From positions 1 through 5,146 of the forward strand of contig CABQER010000070.1 in assembly GCA_902463235.1 (NCBI GenBank): a DNA stretch of 5,146 nucleotides, written 5' to 3'. The position numbers were made by a program, and so were the translations under genes. The DNA comes from an uncultured Faecalibacterium sp. (GTDB taxonomy: Bacteria > Bacillota > Clostridia > Oscillospirales > Ruminococcaceae). A model generated the notes under the pieces. That model searched no databases. It worked only from the letters and a program-made list of their open reading frames with translations, and was not told the origin of the DNA. Below are positions 4,939-5,146 of this stretch, piece after piece (within the stretch, counting starts at the first letter, position 1; the number at the start of each line of letters is the position of its first letter).

Positions 4939-5146
4939 ATGATGAAGTATCTCCAGAAACTGGGCAAAGCTTTGATGCTTCCCGTCGCGGTCCTGCCGAT
5001 CTGCGGCATCCTGATGGGTCTTGGTTATGCCCTTGCTCCGGGCGTTATGGGCGTTCCCGGTGCTGCAACCTCCGGTGCAGCTTACACCGTTGGCTTCCTG
5101 CTGGTCAAGGCAGGCGGCGCTCTGATCGATAACATGGCATGGCTGT
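4939..5146 (+). CDS. PTS EIIC sugar permease, glucose/N-acetylglucosamine family, N-terminal part (3' end outside window)
   Basis: Sixty-nine full codons remain open to the window edge. EIIC is the membrane channel of a PTS transporter. It binds the sugar outside, and the attached EIIB domain phosphorylates it during uptake, using phosphate passed from enzyme I and HPr. The start MMKYLQKLGKALMLPVAVLP is typical of the Glc/GlcNAc/maltose EIIC family. It is followed by a first membrane segment (about residues 13-33, ICGILMGLGYALAP) and by FLLVKAGGALIDNMAWL, equivalent to the family's second conserved segment. The sugar specificity, and whether EIIB or EIIA domains are fused, cannot be told from this part. 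The enzyme I fragment at the other end of the window belongs to the same relay but is a separate unit. The gene has its own AT-rich leader and a strong ribosome binding site. Confidence 0.92.
   Translation, partial: MMKYLQKLGKALMLPVAVLPICGILMGLGYALAPGVMGVPGAATSGAAYTVGFLLVKAGGALIDNMAWL

Overview
The window looks like a chromosomal segment of a moderately GC-rich anaerobic gut Clostridia, most likely Faecalibacterium or a close Oscillospiraceae relative. The signs are strong AGGAGG-type ribosome binding sites, a phosphotransferase-system (PTS) sugar economy, a secreted beta-helix protein with an SLH-like tail, and a palindromic intergenic repeat of a kind I associate with Faecalibacterium genomes. 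The genus is inferred from recognition and was not computed.

Layout, left to right. Positions 1-302 (+) hold the 3' end of a PTS enzyme I-type gene, closed by a strong terminator at 327-366. A leader region follows (367-560) with a run of ten G residues, a sigma-A-type promoter (-10 at 482-487) and a leader hairpin. Positions 561-2699 (+) encode a 712-residue exported protein: signal peptide, long right-handed beta-helix, InlB-type repeat domain, Val-Asp-Pro linker and a degenerate SLH-like C-terminus. A hairpin at 2729-2771 separates it from a convergent two-gene operon on the minus strand. That operon is prmA (4482-3568, ribosomal protein L11 methyltransferase) followed 9 bases later by rsmE (3558-2815, 16S rRNA m3U1498 methyltransferase). 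The 456-base intergenic region 4483-4938 carries the prmA promoter, a 133-base palindromic MITE-like element lying in the prmA leader, and an AT-rich leader for a divergent PTS gene. From 4939 (+) the window contains the first 69 codons of a glucose/GlcNAc-family PTS EIIC permease, cut by the window edge.

The two methyltransferases both modify the ribosome and form a known housekeeping pair. The enzyme I fragment and the EIIC belong to the same PTS phosphorelay but lie about 4.6 kb apart in separate transcription units. The beta-helix protein is probably a cell-surface or secreted factor with no visible functional link to its neighbours.

I found no clearly new multi-gene system. The points most worth a second look are the G10 tract upstream of the surface-protein promoter (possible phase variation), the palindromic element inside the prmA 5' leader, the altered active-site loop of the enzyme I fragment, and the cysteine-rich beta-helix protein itself.
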